The translations under genes were made by a program, and so were the position numbers. Below are positions 24,146 to 33,112 of a DNA stretch of 64,000 bases, one piece after another (the stretch's first letter is position 1; each line of letters starts with the position of its first letter). The stretch spans positions 62,001 through 126,000 of the forward strand of contig DATGZN010000094.1 in the NCBI GenBank assembly GCA_035297145.1. The letters are read 5' to 3'. Under the pieces are notes generated by a model that made no database searches, had not been told where the DNA came from, and saw only the letters and a list, made by a program, of their open reading frames with translations. This DNA is from QHXW01 sp035297145. GTDB lineage: Bacteria > Acidobacteriota > Terriglobia > Bryobacterales > Bryobacteraceae.

Positions 24146-27100
24146 ATGTCGTCGCAAGGACGTTCATCCGTGCAGGCAATGCTTATCTGCTTCGGCCTAT
24201 GCGCAATAGCCGCGGCCCAGGAAGCGGACAGCGCTGCATTGGGCCAGCTCGCACAAAGCCTCCAGGATGCTTATGCAAAGAAAGATATTAAGCTCGTTTT
24301 GGCTTTGTGGAGCGACAGTTCGCCGCAGCTCGCCAAGCTGCCTGAACAGCTACCAAAGCTGTTTGCCTCAGTCTCGGAGATCCGGGAGGAGATAGCGAGC
24401 CGCCCCGTCATCGCTGGAGATCGTGCGCGGTTTCGTGCCAACCGCGAGATGGGGCAGAAGGGTGCGGCCACGGCACCCGTCAAAAAGATTCTCGTCATCG
24501 AGTGTGTCAAAGAGCCAGGCGGCTGGAAGATCTGGAAGGAAGCGCTGGCTGCCCAGGACCTGGCGGAACAATTGATCGCATCAGCAAGCGAGGCTGAGCG
24601 GCAGAGCCTGCTGTCCCAAAATAGCGATCTGCCGGGCTCCGACGTGGCATTTGCAGTGTTGGATATCGGTCACGAAGCCCTTGTGCACGGGAATATGCCG
24701 CAAGCCATGGCGGCGTTCCAGCTGGCGCTTACCATTGCGGGCAGCACTGGCGCGGGTTCGGCGCAAGCCCGGGCACTGAGCGACATCGGTCAGGTGCATT
24801 ACTACCAGGGGGACCTTCAGGAGGCCATGGAGTGGTATCAAAAAAGCCTGGCTTTCAGCGAATCCATTCACGATGACCGCGCCGCCGCCCGAGCGCTGAA
24901 CAACGCTGGGAATGTCTACAAGGACGAAGGAGAATTCTCGCTGGCGAACGACTGTTACCAGAAGGACCTGGTTCTTGGCGGCAAGCTTCACGACGATATG
25001 GTGATCTTCAACGCCGTGGGCAATCTGGGGATCCTTTCTACCGAGCGCGGCGATTATGCTCAGGCGCTCTCATACATGAAAAGAGCGGCTGATTTCGCGG
25101 AGCACTTCGGCAATAAGCGGGGCATCGCGCTGACTTTGATCAATATGGGCGTGATCTTCGAAAGGCAGGGCGACTATGGACAGGCAGAGGCTTATGCACG
25201 GCGTGCTCTGGACGCGGCTACGGGGGCAGACGATCGCCAGAAGATGGGCGTCGCCTTGATGAACCTGGGAACTGAGGAACAATTCAACGGTGACCTGACC
25301 AATGCGCTCGCGAAATTCGAGAAGAGTCTCGCCATCTTCGAAGCGCTGGGCGACAAGCTGCATGCGTCCGGCAATATGACCCTAATGGGCAGTGTGCATC
25401 GGGAGCGCATGGAATACGCTGAAGCGATCGAACTTTACCAAAAAGGCTTGCATATCCAGGAGGAGATCGGCGCACGAGATGAAGCCGCCGTCACGCTCAT
25501 CGATCTGGCACAGGCATACAATCTGAAAGGCGATTTCGAGGAAGCTCTGCGCATATCGGCGCGCGCCCAGGAACTGGCGGACTCGGGCATCCAGATCCAG
25601 CCCGTGTGGCGCGCGCACCTCCAGACCGGCTATGCATATCGTGGTCTTGGGAAACTGGATCGCGCCCAGGCAGAGTTCGCCAAGTCCATTTCGGTGATCG
25701 AGGGAATTCGCCTTCACATGGCGGGCGGCGAGTCCGAACAAGCTGGATTCTTCGCGAATCGGATGGAGTCCTATCACCGCATGATTGAGCTGCTTGTCAC
25801 GGCGGGACACCAGAGTGAAGCATTCGAATACGCAGAGAAAGCCAAAGCACGAGTGCTGGTGGACATCTTGAGGGCAGGGCGGCCCCAATTGGACTCAGTC
25901 CTTACGGCTGAGGAACGGCGGAAAGATCAGGAACTCCGGATGAAACTCGCCTCCCTGAATGTTCGGCTTATGCGCCAGACGCCCTCCGGTGTGGGCAAGC
26001 CCGGTCATCAAGCGTCGCTGCAATCCGAGATTCAGGACGCCCGCCTCGAGTACGCGGCTTTCCAAACCAATTTGTACGGAGCGCATCCGGAGATCAAGAC
26101 GCAACGTGGCGAAATGGATCCCATCCGTGTGGATCAGGCCCGGCAACTTGTCGATGCAACCACTGCATTCGTCGAGTTCGTCGTGACCAGCGACAAATTG
26201 TTCCTTTTCGTAGCTTCCGGGGCGGGGACCGAGCGCGAGTCCGACAAGCTGCAGGTTTTCGTCCAGCCCATAGAGAAGCAGAAGCTAGGCGAATTGGTGG
26301 AGCAGTTTCGGCGGCAACTCGCAGATCGAGATCTTCGGTTTAGGGCAACGGCCAGCCGGCTGTATGAGCTTGTTCTCGGCCCCGCCTCCGGCTACCTGCG
26401 CGGTAAGGAAAAACTAATCGTGGTTCCGGATGATGTGCTGTGGGACCTGCCATTCCAGGCGCTTTTGAGTCCCGCGGGCCGTTATTTGTTGGAAGACCAC
26501 TCGATCTCTTATGCCCCTTCGCTCACCGCTCTAGAGGCGATGGCGCGTGTGAAGCAGCAGCGCAGGCGTGACCATGGTGAGACCAAACTTTTAGCGATGG
26601 GCAACCCCGCTGGAACCGGTGCATCGGAAAACCGCGGAAAACCGATAGACGGCAGCAGCGAATCCGGAAGGCTGCCCCTAACGGAAAATGAGGTACGCCA
26701 GATTGGCCAAATATATGGAAGGAACGCGAGCCGCATTTATACGGGTCCAGAAGCCACGGAGAGCCGCTTTAAGGCGGAAGCCGGCGGAGCCGATGTCCTG
26801 CACCTGGCCACGCACGGCGTCTTGAACAATGCCAGCCCACTTTACTCTTACGTTTTGCTGGCAGCCGGCGACAAAGGCAGCTCGGAGGATGGGCTGTTGG
26901 AAGCCGCCGACCTGCTGCAAATGCAATTGCGCGCGGAGCTGGTGGTCCTATCAGCGTGCGAAACTGCCCGTGGCAGGGTTGGCGCCGGAGAAGGCACTAT
27001 CGGACTAAGTTGGGCACTGTTCGTCTCGGGCGTGCCGTCGACGGTTCTGAGCCAGTGGAGAGTGGATTCCGAAAGCACTACTCGATTGATGATTGCGTTT

Positions 27101-27232
27101 CACCGAAACCGCCGGAACGGTATGCACGACGCACAAGCGCTAAGATCTGCCGCGCTCACAGTTCGGAAAGACCCTGCTTACCAACACCCGTTCTATTGGG
27201 CACCGTTCATTATGATCGGTGCTGGCGAGTAG
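24146..27232 (+). CDS. Secreted TPR protein with C-terminal CHAT (caspase-like) domain
   Basis: 1028 residues. A hydrophobic export signal (MLICFGLCAIAAAQ, near residue 12) is followed by a NTF2-like/SnoaL-type region (LALWSDSSPQLAKL). More than seven TPR units follow (ARALSDIGQVHYYQGDLQEA, ALTLINMGVIFERQGDYGQA). The C-terminal caspase-like CHAT domain has the catalytic dyad H890 (LATHG) and C938 (SACET). CHAT enzymes are cysteine peptidases. Here the export signal points to the periplasm, unlike the cytosolic CHAT proteases of defence systems. The gene follows the anti-sigma gene by 84 bases. Start could also be the GTG or ATG nearer the signal (24170 or 24179). Confidence 0.85.
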   Translation: MSSQGRSSVQAMLICFGLCAIAAAQEADSAALGQLAQSLQDAYAKKDIKLVLALWSDSSPQLAKLPEQLPKLFASVSEIREEIASRPVIAGDRARFRANREMGQKGAATAPVKKILVIECVKEPGGWKIWKEALAAQDLAEQLIASASEAERQSLLSQNSDLPGSDVAFAVLDIGHEALVHGNMPQAMAAFQLALTIAGSTGAGSAQARALSDIGQVHYYQGDLQEAMEWYQKSLAFSESIHDDRAAARALNNAGNVYKDEGEFSLANDCYQKDLVLGGKLHDDMVIFNAVGNLGILSTERGDYAQALSYMKRAADFAEHFGNKRGIALTLINMGVIFERQGDYGQAEAYARRALDAATGADDRQKMGVALMNLGTEEQFNGDLTNALAKFEKSLAIFEALGDKLHASGNMTLMGSVHRERMEYAEAIELYQKGLHIQEEIGARDEAAVTLIDLAQAYNLKGDFEEALRISARAQELADSGIQIQPVWRAHLQTGYAYRGLGKLDRAQAEFAKSISVIEGIRLHMAGGESEQAGFFANRMESYHRMIELLVTAGHQSEAFEYAEKAKARVLVDILRAGRPQLDSVLTAEERRKDQELRMKLASLNVRLMRQTPSGVGKPGHQASLQSEIQDARLEYAAFQTNLYGAHPEIKTQRGEMDPIRVDQARQLVDATTAFVEFVVTSDKLFLFVASGAGTERESDKLQVFVQPIEKQKLGELVEQFRRQLADRDLRFRATASRLYELVLGPASGYLRGKEKLIVVPDDVLWDLPFQALLSPAGRYLLEDHSISYAPSLTALEAMARVKQQRRRDHGETKLLAMGNPAGTGASENRGKPIDGSSESGRLPLTENEVRQIGQIYGRNASRIYTGPEATESRFKAEAGGADVLHLATHGVLNNASPLYSYVLLAAGDKGSSEDGLLEAADLLQMQLRAELVVLSACETARGRVGAGEGTIGLSWALFVSGVPSTVLSQWRVDSESTTRLMIAFHRNRRNGMHDAQALRSAALTVRKDPAYQHPFYWAPFIMIGAGE

Positions 27233-27282
27233 GGAGCATGGCTCGGAATCCTTGCCCGTAGCACCACGCCGAAGAACTACTT

Positions 27283-27312
27283 TTCACCGCCGAGCCATGG
27301 CGCCGAGAACGC
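27283..27312. repeat. Intergenic GC-rich motif between the convergent CHAT genes
   Basis: The stretch contains TTCACCGCCGAG and GCGCCGAGAACGC. A related form (TTCACCGCGGAGGCGCAGAG) lies at 42047-42074 between the AtuA-like and carboxyltransferase genes. Both are intergenic. They may be decayed copies of one dispersed element; the similarity is short. Confidence 0.35.
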
Positions 27313-27356
27313 CCAAGAAGATAGGCTGGCTCGCACGGCGCCGGTGATCGCCCGGT

Positions 27357-30300
27357 CTAGTTGTTGGCGCCGATTAGAATGAATGGCGTCCAGTAGAACG
27401 GGTGCTGATAGGCGGGCTCCTTCCGGATGAGAAGTGCGGCCCGACGAAGGGCTTCCGCATCATTCATTCCGTTCTTGCGATTCTGATGAAAAGCCACCAT
27501 GAGCCGGCTGGTGCTTTCGGAATCCACTTTCCACTGGCTGAGAACCGTGGCTGGCACGCCGGCGACGAACAGAGCCCAGCTCAATCCGATGACGCCTTCG
27601 CCAGCTCCCACGCGGCCTCGGGCGGTCTCACACGCGGATAGGACCACCAACTCCGCGCGCAACTGCATGTGCAACAGCTCTTGCGCTTCCAGGAGGCCAT
27701 CGTCCGGGCTGCCATCGCCTTCGCCGGCAAGCAGAAGGTAGGAGTACATGGGACTGGCGTTGTTCAAGATGCCGTGGGTGGCCAGATGGAGCACATGCGC
27801 CTCGCCGGCTTCGGCTTTAAACCGGCTCTCGCGGGCCTCCGTGCCGATGTAGATGTGGCTTTCCTTTTCGCCATAGATGGTGGCGAGCCGGCGCACCTCG
27901 GTCTCGGCCAAGGGGATGCTACCCAGCTCCTGGTCGCGATACATCGACTTTACGCGCTGCTCCATTTGCCCTCCCCAAGCCGGATTGCCCATAGCCAGCA
28001 GTTGCACTCCGGCGGGGGCCTGCTTGCGTCCCCGCTTGACCTCAATCATGGCTTTCAGCGCGGTGAGCGACGGCGCGTACGAAACTGAGGAAGTATCCAG
28101 CACATATTGGCCGGCCGGGTTTATCAGAGCCTGGAAAGGCAACTCCCAAAGCACACCATCCGGGATGATGATGAGGTGATGCTTGTTTTGCAACTCACGG
28201 GTGGGCGGCGCCAATAGTAACCCATAAAGCGCTGCCGCACTCGCGCGGAACCCGAGATTACGTTCCGCAATCTGGCGCCGGAAGCGCTCCACCTGATCGG
28301 CCAGCTTTTTCCGTGATACCGGTGCAGTGAAGACGCGCACGCCGCCGCCGGCAGATACGAAGCTGTACAGTGTGTCATCGGTGACAACGAACTCGAGAAA
28401 TGCGGTGTCCGCTCCTGGCGTGAGTTGGAGGGCCTGTTCGAGAGTCACCGGTTCCATCGCGCCACTTTGCAGCTTCCACTGCGGGTGCTGTGCGTAGAGC
28501 GCGGTCTCGTAGCCGGAATATGCGAGCCGTGCCTGATCGAGCTCCGCGCTGAGACGCAAGACAAGCGCCGTATCGGGGGCCGGCGCCTGGTGTGCGCGCA
28601 TGAGCTGCGCGTTCAGTGAGGCCAGGTTAATTCGCAAATCGCGATCGCGGTCACGCTCTTCGGCAGTCATGAGTCCCGCCAGTTGCGTCCGCCCGTTCTT
28701 CAGCACGTCGACCAACACGCGAGCCTTGGCCCGCTCCGCAAATTGGAAGGCTTCCCGATCGCGCTTTGCCGCCACGAACACCCCGAGCATGCGGTGGTAG
28801 GGCTCCAGCTTGTCTTCGAAGAAGTTTTCTTGCTCAGATTCCGCGCCGGCAACATTCAGACGCATTTCTTCAATAGTGGCGATGGATTGCGCAAACTCCT
28901 TTTCAGCCCGCGCGATTTCACGCAGTCCCTGGTATGCTTTCCCCGCCTCCAGGTGGGCCCGCCACATTGCTTCCCGGAGTCCGGCGGTTTCTGAGAGGCT
29001 CAGAGCCTCCGCCGCCATGTGGGCCGCTTCTTGAAAGTCACCCTTCCGGTTGTAGGCTTCCGCCATTTTCGCTAAAGTGAACGCCTGCTCCTGTCCGCCG
29101 CTGTTGACCTGATGAATTTCCAGGCTCTTCCGGAAATAATCAAGCGCTTTCGCCTGGTCACCCAGCTGCGACGAGATGCTGCCGATGAACGACAGAGCGT
29201 TGGAGGCACAGACCTTGTCGCCCACCTCGTTACAAATCGCCAGGCTTCTTTCATATTTCGCCACCGCGCCCTGCAGGTCGCCCCGGAACTCGGCCACGCG
29301 TCCCAGGTCTTCGAGAGCATATCCCATGAGCGGTTTCAGGCCGCCTGATTCCGCAGTCGCCAAGGCCCGCTGGAAATAATCCTCGGACTGGGCATAGTTG
29401 CCCTGCCAGAGGAACAGGTTGCCAAGGTCGATAAGATCGATGGAAATGGCCCGTCTGTCTCCGGAGGGCTCATCCCTGTCGTAGGTTTTCTTGAATAGAG
29501 CCAGCGCTTGCAGATAATCACCCCGCCGGCCATAAACGATCGCCGTGTTGCCCGTGGCGTTTGAGATCAGGCGCGCATTGTGTGTCTTCTCACCCAGCGC
29601 CAGACTCTTTTGAAAGTTATCCCAGGCACCAGAGAGGTCGCCGCAATCCATCAACACGGCGCCGATATTGTTCAGCGAACGGGCGGTGCCGGCATCGTCG
29701 TGCAGGCTCTCGCTGAGCGCCAGACTGCGTTGATACCAGTTCAATGCCTCGGCAAAATCGCCCTGGTCATAGTAAATGAGCCCGGTGTTGTTCAGCGCCA
29801 GGGCGCGAGCTTGCTGGGCCCCGGCACGCTCTGCAATGCTACTGGCCAATGCTTGAATCCTGAGCGCCTGCTTCAGGTCACCGTGGTTGCGAGCGTCCCG
29901 GCCTCGATCAATCAGCGCCAAGGCCAGTTCAGAGCCGATCAGGTCCTCGTTGTCGGCAAGGAGATCCGCCTGGTCTTTGTCAGTGGTAGTTTTCGCGAGG
30001 CGGCCGGCCAGATCTTCGGTGGCGGGAGTCTCCTTCCAGATCTTCCACTCGCCCTGTTCTCTGACGCACTCTAGAACCAGACTCTTCTTGCCGTTGCCAG
30101 GTGTCTTCGTAACCGGCGCTAGGGCGGTGATCTCGCGCTCGATCCGCAAGCGCGCGTGATCGCCATCAAACTCGGGCGCCCGCACGGTGCTCTCACGGAT
30201 CTCCACACCCGAACCGGCGCTCAGCAGCTTTTGCGTGGCGTCGCGAGCTGCCGCACGCTGCGGCGAGCTGTCGCTCCAAAGTGACAGGATGGCGTCGAGA

Positions 30301-30431
30301 TCCTTGGCCCCGTATGCACTCCGCAGCTTTTGCGCCAGCAGGTGGATCCCGGCCTCATCCGGCTGCTGTGCCGCGACACGAATCGGCGAGACGCAGAGGA
30401 CCACGGCGATGGCGAGTCCTTTGTAGGGCAT
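27357..30431 (-). CDS. Secreted TPR protein with C-terminal CHAT domain, paralogue of the convergent gene
   Basis: 1024 residues with a signal peptide (MPYKGLAIAVVLCVSPIRVAA), the same LSLWSDSSPQ region, the same TPR array and the same CHAT end, with catalytic H886 and C934 spaced 48 apart exactly as in the partner. The long open frame extends 54 residues upstream, but ATG 30431 with GGGTGAG before it gives the signal peptide. The two genes face each other tail to tail with a 124-bp spacer, so they arose by an inverted duplication. This copy has no sigma or anti-sigma gene of its own. Confidence 0.85.
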   Translation of the reverse strand: MPYKGLAIAVVLCVSPIRVAAQQPDEAGIHLLAQKLRSAYGAKDLDAILSLWSDSSPQRAAARDATQKLLSAGSGVEIRESTVRAPEFDGDHARLRIEREITALAPVTKTPGNGKKSLVLECVREQGEWKIWKETPATEDLAGRLAKTTTDKDQADLLADNEDLIGSELALALIDRGRDARNHGDLKQALRIQALASSIAERAGAQQARALALNNTGLIYYDQGDFAEALNWYQRSLALSESLHDDAGTARSLNNIGAVLMDCGDLSGAWDNFQKSLALGEKTHNARLISNATGNTAIVYGRRGDYLQALALFKKTYDRDEPSGDRRAISIDLIDLGNLFLWQGNYAQSEDYFQRALATAESGGLKPLMGYALEDLGRVAEFRGDLQGAVAKYERSLAICNEVGDKVCASNALSFIGSISSQLGDQAKALDYFRKSLEIHQVNSGGQEQAFTLAKMAEAYNRKGDFQEAAHMAAEALSLSETAGLREAMWRAHLEAGKAYQGLREIARAEKEFAQSIATIEEMRLNVAGAESEQENFFEDKLEPYHRMLGVFVAAKRDREAFQFAERAKARVLVDVLKNGRTQLAGLMTAEERDRDRDLRINLASLNAQLMRAHQAPAPDTALVLRLSAELDQARLAYSGYETALYAQHPQWKLQSGAMEPVTLEQALQLTPGADTAFLEFVVTDDTLYSFVSAGGGVRVFTAPVSRKKLADQVERFRRQIAERNLGFRASAAALYGLLLAPPTRELQNKHHLIIIPDGVLWELPFQALINPAGQYVLDTSSVSYAPSLTALKAMIEVKRGRKQAPAGVQLLAMGNPAWGGQMEQRVKSMYRDQELGSIPLAETEVRRLATIYGEKESHIYIGTEARESRFKAEAGEAHVLHLATHGILNNASPMYSYLLLAGEGDGSPDDGLLEAQELLHMQLRAELVVLSACETARGRVGAGEGVIGLSWALFVAGVPATVLSQWKVDSESTSRLMVAFHQNRKNGMNDAEALRRAALLIRKEPAYQHPFYWTPFILIGANN

Positions 30432-30631
30432 GCACTCACCCGCGAATGGATGATCAGAATCAGCATACATTGTAGAGGCTGGCGTCTCAATGACTAGAAC
30501 CCGCCACGGGACCTGATTTTCGTTGTGGAGAGACTTGCTGCGCCGCCCTGCAAGAAAGCCAATTTCCCGCCACATTTGCAACTGATGGGTCAATGTTGGT
30601 TTGATAAGTTCAATCGCGGCCGGAAAATTTA

Positions 30632-30824
30632 ATGCGCCTCAGCTGGAACGAAATCAGAGCACGGGCGGCCCGTTTTGCCGAGGAATGGAAGAACGCCCAT
30701 TACGAGCGAGGCGAGAGATCGCGACCGGGTGGAACATCTGTTCGGCCTTTACGAGAAGCTCGTTGCTCCGCTGGTTGTGGCAGCCTCTCAGCCGATTGGC
30801 CGCCGAGGAAGAAGGACCGTCTGA
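30632..30824 (+). pseudogene. Collapsed remnant of an MmeI-like (type IIL) restriction-modification methyltransferase
   Basis: The first 28 codons (start MRLSWNEIRARAARFAEEWK) match the N-terminus of MmeI-type enzymes, which open with LSWNEIRxKAIEFSKxW. In another frame, from about 30715, come residues RDRDRVEHLFGLYEKLVAPL and a basic tail ending at the TGA 30822-30824, which resembles the C-terminus of the same family. The body of more than 800 codons that would lie between is absent. The likely cause is one deletion joining the two ends out of frame. Recognition is from memory of the family. Confidence 0.55.
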
Positions 30825-30922
30825 TGGCTGAATACTGCATTGAAATCCATCTGGATTTTCTTCAGCGCCAACCGAAGGCAGGCGGCCGGGTGTACACTGA
30901 TCCACAAGCCGGAGCCAAGACA

Positions 30923-31933
30923 TTGTTGCGCACTATCGTTCTATCCACCCTGGGAATTGCTTTCCTGATGGCGACCGCGGCTCATGCGGCGCCGGAGGGC
31001 GGATCCCGAATGCTCCTCTACGTTGACAACAGCCTGGGGGATGATATTTCGGTCATCGATCTGGGTACCCTTAATGTGGTGGACACTATCCGGGTGGGCG
31101 ATCAACCCCACGGTCTCTGCGCGCCCGCGGACGGCCGCAGGCTCTTCACCACTATTGAGGCAGAGAAGAATCTCAAAACGATCGACACCGCCTCCGGAAA
31201 AATCGTCGATACCATCCCTCTGAGCGGCAAGCCGAACGAGTGCGCCGCTACACCGGATGGGCGCTATGTGGGTGTGCCCATCCGCGACGGAAACGCCGTG
31301 GATATCGTGGATACCATGGCAAGAAAAGTTGTGAAGGTACTTCCCGTCAAGACACCGCACAACTGCTTCAACGCCGGAAACAACAACGACATGTACGTGT
31401 CCTCAATGGGGAGTAACGAGATCGACGTGATCGACCTAAAAGCCCTGGACTACTCGGCGAGAATACCGGTAGCCGGCATTCCGCGTCCCTATTCCGTCTC
31501 GACGGACGAAAAGTTCCTGTATACCGCGCTGACTAATCTGCACGGATTTGTCATCTCAGATATTCCCGGCCGCAAAGTTATCGAACGAGTGGAACTGCCG
31601 CCGGCGCCACCGCTCGACTGTCCGTTGGAGGTAAACACTCCCACGCATGGGTTGGCACTGTCTCCCGATGGCAAACAGCTTTGGATCACCAGTCTCGCCG
31701 ATGGCGGAGTTTACGTCTACGACTTGGGCGCCAAGAAGACCTCACCCATGATTCACGTCGGAAAATGCCCGAACTGGATCGCTTTTTCGCCGGATGGAAA
31801 GTACTGCGCGGTGAGCAACAGCGATGACAATGATTGCTCCATTATCGACACTCACACGCAACGCGAAGTGGCGCGGGTGAAAGTCGGCAAAGGGCCCAAG
31901 CGGGTGCTGGTGGTGAATGTACCAACTCACTAA
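30923..31933 (+). CDS. Secreted YVTN-type beta-propeller protein
   Basis: 336 residues when started at TTG 30923, which has GGAG about 9 bases upstream and begins the signal peptide LLRTIVLSTLGIAFLMATAAHA. An ATG at 30824 is an alternative that would add 33 residues. Seven-bladed propeller repeats of about 40 residues are clear (IDTASGKIVDTIPLSGKPNE, VIDLGTLNVVDTIRVGDQPH, IDTHTQREVARVKVGKGPKR). YVTN proteins are surface or periplasmic binding proteins of mostly unknown ligand. No partner gene is evident; it follows the remnant of a methyltransferase. Confidence 0.75.
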   Translation: MLRTIVLSTLGIAFLMATAAHAAPEGGSRMLLYVDNSLGDDISVIDLGTLNVVDTIRVGDQPHGLCAPADGRRLFTTIEAEKNLKTIDTASGKIVDTIPLSGKPNECAATPDGRYVGVPIRDGNAVDIVDTMARKVVKVLPVKTPHNCFNAGNNNDMYVSSMGSNEIDVIDLKALDYSARIPVAGIPRPYSVSTDEKFLYTALTNLHGFVISDIPGRKVIERVELPPAPPLDCPLEVNTPTHGLALSPDGKQLWITSLADGGVYVYDLGAKKTSPMIHVGKCPNWIAFSPDGKYCAVSNSDDNDCSIIDTHTQREVARVKVGKGPKRVLVVNVPTH

Positions 31934-32047
31934 AGATGCCGCTGAGGATCGCCGGCTGGCACCTGTCTAAAACACAAACTTCCCCGTTCGCCTCGAAGGC
32001 TTCCTGAGTCGGTTGAAGTAATAGACTCGGCGATCGAATAGCAACCG

Positions 32048-32809
32048 CTAGTGCCCTGCAACGCTCATGGCGCCATCGACTACCAGATATGCGCCCGAGA
32101 CGAACGACGCAGCATCCGATGCCAGGAAAAGGGCGGCTTCAGCGACATCGCGCGGCGTGCCGATGCGGCCCAGCGGGTGGCAACTGAGCACCTGACGCAT
32201 GGTGTCGTCACGATCGGGAACAGAAGCCAGCCATTTCTCCATTAGCGGCGTGTCGATGTAACCCGGGCAAATGGCATTCACGCGGATCTTTTCGCGTCCA
32301 TGATCGAGTGCCATGGCTCTCGTAAGGCCGATCAAGGCGGCCTTGGTAGCGTCGTACGCCGCGCAGCCTTGCCATGAAATAAACGCGTGAACGGACGAGA
32401 TGTGGATGATGGCGCCGCCGCGCCCGCGCATCCGCTCAATGGCGTATTTGGACATCAGGTAAGCGCCGCGGAGATTCACAGCAATCTGCCGGTCCCAGGC
32501 AGTGGGGGTGAGGTCGCTTACCGATCCGCTGACCTCGATTCCGGCGTTGTTCACCAGAACATCGAGCCCGCCGAACGCGTCGACGGTTCTCGCGACGGCG
32601 TCCCGCGCGTTGGCCTCGACGGCCACATCACCCTGGATCGCGATCGCCGGTGCATGTGCGCGCAGGTGCCCGGCGATGCTACCGGCGCCATCTCCATCGA
32701 TGTCGAATGCCGCGACGGCATAACCGGCCTCCGAAAATCGTTCGGCAATTCCAGCGCCGATGCCCGCGGCGGCTCCCGTCACGAGAACAGTCTTCCCAAT
32801 CCCGTTCAT
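32048..32809 (-). CDS. Short-chain dehydrogenase/reductase (SDR)
   Basis: 253 residues of the classical SDR family. The NAD(P) site TGAAAGIG lies near residue 12, followed by DIDGDGAG after beta-2. NNAG and the catalytic SSVHAF serine region come next, then YDATK with the catalytic Tyr and Lys near residue 150. An acidic residue at the end of beta-2 (DID) suggests NAD preference. The C-terminal FVSGAYLVVDGAMSV is the usual SDR tail. The substrate (sugar, alcohol or ketone) cannot be told. The longer frame from 32839 adds 10 residues before the usual start and is less likely. It is followed by a 300-bp gap. Confidence 0.85.
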   Translation of the reverse strand: MNGIGKTVLVTGAAAGIGAGIAERFSEAGYAVAAFDIDGDGAGSIAGHLRAHAPAIAIQGDVAVEANARDAVARTVDAFGGLDVLVNNAGIEVSGSVSDLTPTAWDRQIAVNLRGAYLMSKYAIERMRGRGGAIIHISSVHAFISWQGCAAYDATKAALIGLTRAMALDHGREKIRVNAICPGYIDTPLMEKWLASVPDRDDTMRQVLSCHPLGRIGTPRDVAEAALFLASDAASFVSGAYLVVDGAMSVAGH

Positions 32810-33112
32810 TTCGTATTCGATTTCCACCCGCGCACCCATTCCGTCGCGGTTCGATTTGGTCCCGGCGAGGCGAATTCCGCTCCAGTGATTCCGCGGTGGC
32901 GCGGAAAGCCGCCATACGCTGAATTACAATGGTCGGGCCGCGCGGCGCCGGGTGTCAACCGCTATCGCTGCACGACTGTTGCTACACTTCGGCCGGATGA
33001 TCTTCCTGCTGATGGTGGGGCCGCCCACAGCCAGCGCGCCGGTTCGCCGGGGGCCCACGCGCGCATCCACCAGCTTCTGTCGCGCGCTTACCAAAAGCTG
33101 CGGCGGGCCTCT
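32810..33112. other. 303-bp intergenic stretch
   Basis: It lies between the SDR start and the CRTAC1-like gene end, both on the minus strand. No supportable gene; short open frames on both strands look like chance. It presumably holds the SDR promoter. Confidence 0.5.
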
